Assembly (NCBI RefSeq): GCF_042649685.1
Contig: NZ_JBHRZT010000052.1
Coordinates: forward strand, 496,001 to 560,000
Direction of reading: 5' to 3'
Source: Bacillus_BA songklensis
GTDB lineage: Bacteria; Bacillota; Bacilli; Bacillales; Bacillaceae_H
Length of the DNA stretch: 64,000 nt
Shown: positions 60,808 through 64,000 of the stretch, piece by piece
Numbering within the stretch: the first letter of the stretch is position 1
Layout: each line of letters begins with the position of its first letter
Position numbers and translations under genes: made by a program
The notes under the pieces: model-generated
Told to the model about the DNA's origin: nothing
What the model saw: the letters and a program-made list of their open reading frames with translations, nothing else
The model's database searches: none

Positions 60808-62778
60808 ATGCTAAAAAGAAAAACGGTTTTATCAGTAATCTGTTCCATCGCTGTAGTAGGGACGAGCTTTTTACATCCGGCATTTCAGGAGGAGACAAAA
60901 GCTGCTGTGACGCGGGATGTCGTCATTAACGAGGTGGCATGGATGGGGACAACGGCTTCTTATGCCGACGAGTGGATGGAGCTTTATAACAACACAAATC
61001 AAGAAATGGATATAACGGGATGGACGCTGAAGGCACAAGATGGCTCTCCATCCATTCAGCTGTCCGGACACATTCCGGCCAAAGGTTATTTCTTATTGGA
61101 AAGAACGGACGATAACACGGTAAGTGGTGTGACGGCTGATCAAATCTACAGCGGCAGCCTTGATAACACAGATGAAGCTCTAATGTTATATGATGAGAAT
61201 CATAACTTAATTGATTCTGTGAGCACTTGGTATGCGGGGGATAACACCACAAAAGCAACCATGGAGCGCATTGATTCCTACAGCAATGGAGATGCATCTA
61301 CAAACTGGGGCAACTCTACTGCTGCATATAACGGCGGCAGCGGTACGCCTAAGTCTGCTAACTCTGTTGCACAATCTGTTCCAGTTGAACCGTCGACATC
61401 GGAACAGCTGAATAATGTGAGCGATGCACTTGGAGCGATGAACGTTTATTTTAATAAGAGTGCATTGACGCAATACGCTTCTGCCGGAAACGAAGCAAAC
61501 TATAACATAAACTTGGAAAACCGCTTACTGAAGCGACTGAATGAAGCCACGACATCCATTGATTTTGCCACCTATGAACTCAATCTCCCGAAAGTGGTTG
61601 ATAAGTTAATCGAGAAAGCGGCCCAAGGCGTAAAAGTACGTGTATTAGCGGATGCAAAGGATTCAAGTGATCCCAATTATGTGGAACGTTATGAAATCAT
61701 GCGTTTATATCTTGAGAAAATGGTCCGCGGACAAGATATGGTGATTGGAACGAATGATGATATTCATATTCTCTCTGATTCACCGATGTTTGCAATAGAA
61801 GATACAGCGAAACGTACTGCATACGGTTTGCCTTCCAGTACAGGGGATATCCCGGAAAAAACGGTACAAGTTGGCAGCCAAACGATAACAGGCCATCTAT
61901 TTGTTGAGGGAGAGCAAAAAGCGGAGAATAGTTATTATTCACCTGATGCCCAGATGCATAACAAGTTCGCGGTTATCGACGGCAAATGGTTATTTACGGG
62001 AAGCTGGAATTTTACGGTGACGGGCCTTTACGGGTCGGAAGAAAATATGCAGCAAGGTATTTTGGATGGAAATCAGAATCATGTAGTCGAAATCCACTCT
62101 CCTGAACTGGCTTCCATTTATCGAACTGAGTTTGAGGAAATGTGGGGAAGCAATACGACTGAGCCGAACCCTGTTACATCCAACTTCAGCTCACGCAAAA
62201 CGGATAACATCCCCCATGTTGTGACAATCGGGGGCAAGAAAGTAGAAGTTTATTTTTCTGCCGGCGATAATGCGGTTGGAAGAATGACAGAGCTAGTGAA
62301 AAATGAAGCACAGTATAAGGCATATTTCACGATTTTTGCCTGGAGTGACCAGGCGCTTGTAAACGAACTAAAATACAAATGGGAAGGATCTTATAATGAT
62401 TTGCAAGGGCAGCGTACAGGCTTTGATGTGAAAGGCGTGTTTGATTCTGATTTTTGGAATCAATGGTGGTCGGCAAGCGTGGATATGACGGGACAGACGG
62501 CTTCACAAGTGAGCACAAACAATCCGAATGTTCGCTGGGCTGCTCCGGCTCCTGTTTATCAAGACGCCGAAACAAGAAAGCTTCACGCCAAAACGATGAT
62601 CATTGATGCAGATACAAATAGCGATCCGACAGTAGTAGTAGGTTCTACAAACTGGAGTGAAAACGGCAATAGTGTAAATGATGAAAATATGTTGATTATC
62701 CATGATACGAACATCACCAATCAATTTGTGCAAGAATTCAGTGCACGCTATGTGAATGCAGGCGGGCAAATGAATTAA
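60808..62778 (+). CDS. Exported lamin-tail and phospholipase-D domain protein
   Basis: A 656-residue exported protein with a signal peptide (core SVICSIAVVGTSFL). A lamin-tail domain follows (about 32-135; VVINEVAWMGT, DEWMELYNNTN, DITGWTLKAQDG), a fold common in extracellular nucleases. Two PLD catalytic motifs follow: MHNKFAVID with GSWNF downstream, and LHAKTMIIDAD with GSTNWSENG. A PLD-type nuclease or phosphodiesterase is the likely activity, outside the cell. The ATG at 60808 has GAGGAGAAGGG upstream; an earlier start was not used. It carries its own terminator. Confidence 0.88.
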   Translation: MLKRKTVLSVICSIAVVGTSFLHPAFQEETKAAVTRDVVINEVAWMGTTASYADEWMELYNNTNQEMDITGWTLKAQDGSPSIQLSGHIPAKGYFLLERTDDNTVSGVTADQIYSGSLDNTDEALMLYDENHNLIDSVSTWYAGDNTTKATMERIDSYSNGDASTNWGNSTAAYNGGSGTPKSANSVAQSVPVEPSTSEQLNNVSDALGAMNVYFNKSALTQYASAGNEANYNINLENRLLKRLNEATTSIDFATYELNLPKVVDKLIEKAAQGVKVRVLADAKDSSDPNYVERYEIMRLYLEKMVRGQDMVIGTNDDIHILSDSPMFAIEDTAKRTAYGLPSSTGDIPEKTVQVGSQTITGHLFVEGEQKAENSYYSPDAQMHNKFAVIDGKWLFTGSWNFTVTGLYGSEENMQQGILDGNQNHVVEIHSPELASIYRTEFEEMWGSNTTEPNPVTSNFSSRKTDNIPHVVTIGGKKVEVYFSAGDNAVGRMTELVKNEAQYKAYFTIFAWSDQALVNELKYKWEGSYNDLQGQRTGFDVKGVFDSDFWNQWWSASVDMTGQTASQVSTNNPNVRWAAPAPVYQDAETRKLHAKTMIIDADTNSDPTVVVGSTNWSENGNSVNDENMLIIHDTNITNQFVQEFSARYVNAGGQMN

Positions 62779-62812
62779 GAAAAAGCTGTACTGAAAATCG
62801 ATCGTGTCGATG

Positions 62813-62857
62813 AAAAAACCTTTCTTCTGTCTTTCATTGTTAGGAGAAAGGTTTTTT
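62813..62857 (+). terminator. Strong terminator after the PLD-like gene
   Basis: AAAAAACCTTTCT (62813-62825) pairs with AGAAAGGTTTTTT (62845-62857), followed by more pyrimidines. Confidence 0.92.
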
Positions 62858-62896
62858 CTTTTTCATATAGAATATGGAATAACTTTGCATTTTATA

Positions 62897-62952
62897 TTGA
62901 AAAGCGCTTTCAAATTAGATATAATAGTAATGAAAATAGGTTAAGCGCTTTC
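62897..62952 (+). promoter_or_regulatory. Sigma-A promoter with two LacI-family/CcpA-like operators
   Basis: TTGAAA (62897-62902), a 17-nt spacer, TATAAT (62920-62925). AAGCGCTTTC occurs at 62902-62911, inside the promoter, and again at 62943-62952, downstream of the expected start. Both have the CG-centred palindrome typical of LacI-family sites; they match the cre consensus only in part, so a dedicated sugar repressor is as likely as CcpA. Confidence 0.7.
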
Positions 62953-62982
62953 CCAAACTTTCCAAAAAAGGGGATAGCTCGT

Positions 62983-64000
62983 ATGAAGAAGATTACAGTT
63001 GGAATTATTGGTGCCGGACGTATCGGCAAATTGCACGTAGATAACTTACTATCCATTCCTGAAATACAAATCAAATCGGTTTCCGATGTAGTCGTTAATC
63101 ATTTGCAGGAATGGGCATCCAGCAAAGGGATTTCTGTTTTAACAGATAATTATAAGGATTTGCTGACTGATCCTGAAATCGATGCGGTATTTATTTGCTC
63201 ACCGACCAATACACATGCTCAAATCATTAAGGAAGCAGCACGTGCGAAAAAGCATATTTTTTGTGAAAAGCCTGTTAGTTTCTCAGTTGAAGAGACAATT
63301 GAAGCGTTAAAAGTAGTTGAAGAAGAAGGAGTAAAACTACAAGTTGGATTTAACCGCCGCTTTGATCCGAACTTTAAGAAAGTACGCGAGCTTGTTCAGC
63401 AAGGAGAAGTGGGTCAGCCGCATATTTTAAAGATTACGTCGAGGGATCCAGAGCCGCCAAGCGTGGAATATGTACGTTCTTCAGGCGGACTGTTTATGGA
63501 TATGATGATTCACGATTTTGATATGGCCCGCTATGTGATGAATAGTGAGGTAGTGGAAGTATCTGCTCGAGGAGCCGTTTTAGTCGACCCTGCTATTGGA
63601 GAGGCTGGAGATGTGGATACAGCCATTGTTACGTTAACATTCGCAAACGGCGCACTTGGAGTCATTGACAATAGCCGTCAAGCTGTTTATGGTTATGACC
63701 AGCGAGTTGAAGTGTTTGGGGCAAAAGGAGCGGCAACGGCTGATAACTGCCGTCCAACAACAGTAGAAGTATCTACAGCGGAAGGTGTTTCAAAGGATAA
63801 ACCGTTATACTTTTTCCTTGAGCGCTATACGCAGGCTTATATAGAGGAAGTTACACAATTTGCAAAGGCGCTTCTGGAAAATCAAGAGGTAATTTGCTGT
63901 GGAAACGATGGGCTACAAGCGGAACGAATTGCAAAGGCGGCAAAGGAATCCTTCGTGACGGGCCGTCCAGTTAAGATTGAACATATAGAACAAGCAGAAG
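62983..64000 (+). CDS. iolG: Inositol 2-dehydrogenase-like oxidoreductase (3' end outside window)
   Basis: Gfo/Idh/MocA-family dehydrogenase, 339 residues visible and open at the window end (IolG has about 345). The NAD motif is GIIGAGRIGKLHVDN. The catalytic EKP is in IFCEKPVSFSVEE, and FNRRFDPNF and the DMMIHDFDMARY segment (active-site His/Asp) follow the inositol dehydrogenase pattern. It oxidises myo-inositol or a related polyol with NAD. GGGGAT lies before the ATG. The two operators upstream suggest sugar-dependent control; other iol genes would be expected downstream, outside the window. Confidence 0.85.
   Translation, partial: MKKITVGIIGAGRIGKLHVDNLLSIPEIQIKSVSDVVVNHLQEWASSKGISVLTDNYKDLLTDPEIDAVFICSPTNTHAQIIKEAARAKKHIFCEKPVSFSVEETIEALKVVEEEGVKLQVGFNRRFDPNFKKVRELVQQGEVGQPHILKITSRDPEPPSVEYVRSSGGLFMDMMIHDFDMARYVMNSEVVEVSARGAVLVDPAIGEAGDVDTAIVTLTFANGALGVIDNSRQAVYGYDQRVEVFGAKGAATADNCRPTTVEVSTAEGVSKDKPLYFFLERYTQAYIEEVTQFAKALLENQEVICCGNDGLQAERIAKAAKESFVTGRPVKIEHIEQAE

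Overview
The window looks like a chromosomal contig from a spore-forming member of the Bacillaceae. Support comes from an alpha/beta-type SASP gene, a gamma-SASP-like gene and a GerPA-like gene, plus Bacillus-type proteins (YfmM-like ABC-F, LiaFSR, QoxABCD, BioW, intracellular subtilisin) and strong Shine-Dalgarno sites. The genus cannot be fixed from sequence alone. Two runs of N (17280-17408 and 41162-41309) are assembly gaps, and both sit beside repeats.

Layout. 1-8 kb: 3' part of cstA with a YbdD-like partner, D-serine dehydratase, an HD-domain alarmone-hydrolase-like protein, a LysM-3D cell-wall protein behind a WalR-type box, an M20 amidohydrolase and an SLH protein, then a decayed zone with molybdo-oxidoreductase and response-regulator fragments. 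8-20 kb: an exported PepF-like peptidase, liaI-liaH, yfmM, a GerPA-like gene, a biotin operon (ECF S component-bioW-bioF) behind a BirA-type operator, and liaFSR. 20-33 kb: a DHA2 exporter, lctP-ldh behind two Rex-type boxes, a chemotaxis signalling fragment, a PAS-GGDEF-EAL protein and qoxABCD. 33-38 kb: a YbaK-like deacylase, an intracellular subtilisin overlapping an endonuclease I gene, and spore protein genes. 38.7-40.3 kb: a tRNA operon with 14 intact tRNAs and one degraded tRNA-Pro. 41-50 kb: a truncated cellulose-synthase-like glycosyltransferase, two MFS transporters, a TrmB-type regulator, a TnpB element, a 2-hydroxyacid dehydrogenase and Nudix and GNAT proteins. 51-64 kb: large exported proteins (tandem 5'-nucleotidase/phosphodiesterase, SLH protein, lamin-tail/phospholipase-D protein), a 692-aa protein built of 29-residue repeats, an FMN reductase and an IolG-like dehydrogenase cut by the window end.

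Common themes. Lactate handling and quinol oxidation (lctP, ldh, qox) carry TGTGA-N6-TCACA sites fitting Rex or FNR control. The envelope-stress system Lia is split, with the effector genes 6 kb from the regulators. The exported phosphoesterases suggest nucleotide and phosphate scavenging at the cell surface. Intergenic regions are unusually rich in dispersed palindromes: IS200/IS605-type ends without a transposase, a composite terminator-like repeat in about eight copies, and a two-hairpin element whose stems differ in sequence but keep pairing. These repeats and the two-gene intracellular protease-nuclease unit are the parts most worth a second look.
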